In this document: in pieces, positions 63,980-64,000 of the stretch
How the letters are laid out: each line of letters begins with the position of its first letter
How positions within the stretch are numbered: position 1 is the stretch's first letter
Assembly: GCF_003992625.1 (NCBI RefSeq)
Contig: NZ_RZMW01000037.1
Span: forward strand, 62,001-126,000
DNA length: 64,000 nt
Direction of reading: 5' to 3'
Source: Pelagibacterium lentulum
Lineage (GTDB): Bacteria > Pseudomonadota > Alphaproteobacteria > Rhizobiales > Devosiaceae
Position numbers and translations under genes: made by a program
Notes under the pieces: model-generated
What the model was told of the DNA's origin: nothing
Seen by the model: the letters and a program-made list of their open reading frames with translations, nothing else
Databases searched by the model: none

Positions 63980-64000
63980 ATGCGCGCGCGCAATCGCATA
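63980..64000 (+). CDS. Start of the next gene, probably a sugar ABC permease (cut by window edge)
   Basis: ATG 63980 follows GGGGAGGA by 9 nt and opens a frame starting MRARNRI. Only seven codons are visible. By analogy with CUT1 operons it should be a MalF-type permease, but this rests on position only. Confidence 0.5.

Noticed and set aside
1-64000. tRNA, rRNA, CRISPR array, prophage or insertion sequence
   Set aside because: I looked for T-loop motifs, regular short repeats, integrase/transposase motifs and terminal inverted repeats and saw none that could be supported.

Overview
The window looks like chromosomal DNA from a GC-rich alphaproteobacterium, most likely a member of Hyphomicrobiales (Rhizobiales); a Devosia/Pelagibacterium-like genus is possible, but I cannot fix the genus. 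The signs are many ABC and TRAP importers, an ScfR-type short-chain fatty acyl regulator, a four-cysteine FNR protein with TTGAT-N4-ATCAA boxes, cydABX with cydDC, and two copies of a roughly 100-bp double-hairpin intergenic repeat. Genes are tightly packed and many overlap by ATGA, GTGA or TAATG. I found no rRNA, tRNA, CRISPR array, prophage or insertion sequence.

Layout. 1-5.5 kb: a peptide importer (dppBC facing away from an XRE-cupin regulator, dppA and an M24 peptidase). 5.6-17.9 kb: a sodium:solute-symporter/histidine kinase with a DUF3311-like partner and a receiver-only response regulator, then ScfR, a branched-chain-type ABC importer and acetyl-CoA synthetase, which together read as a short-chain carboxylate (acetate) sensing, uptake and activation block. 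18.3-25.4 kb: a TAXI TRAP importer with UspA, a class III aminotransferase, a beta-keto acid cleavage enzyme (BKACE) and RidA. 25.5-36.5 kb: a PAS-LuxR regulator, thiolase, acetoacetyl-CoA synthetase and a sigma-54 activator, then a sigma-54 type promoter, 3-hydroxybutyrate dehydrogenase and a second complete branched-chain-type ABC importer. 36.5-40.6 kb: a zinc/manganese-type ABC importer whose two permeases both carry C-terminal winged-helix-like tails. 40.6-44 kb: a looser stretch with a G-skewed spacer, a ParB-like protein, a GNAT and a nitrilase-fold protein that seems to lack catalytic residues.

44-52.5 kb: FNR, an AbrB/Doc toxin-antitoxin pair, a hemerythrin protein coupled to cydDC, and divergent cydABX, with a perfect FNR box between cydD and cydA. 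52.5-55.7 kb: a GntR regulator and a divergent MocR/pyridoxamine-oxidase-like pair. 55.7-61.4 kb: metH, purU and folD (methionine and one-carbon metabolism) behind a perfect 22-bp palindrome. 61.4-61.6 kb: an FNR-type promoter driving a 44-residue membrane protein. 61.6-64 kb: an AraC regulator divergent from a sugar-type ABC operon that runs off the right edge.

The most coherent unusual picture is 18-36.5 kb. BKACE would release acetoacetate from a beta-keto acid made by the aminotransferase, and 3-hydroxybutyrate dehydrogenase would make acetoacetate from imported 3-hydroxybutyrate. Acetoacetyl-CoA synthetase and thiolase would turn both streams into acetyl-CoA. The 5.6-17.9 kb block next to it also ends in acetyl-CoA. 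The link between these modules is inferred from family knowledge and gene order.
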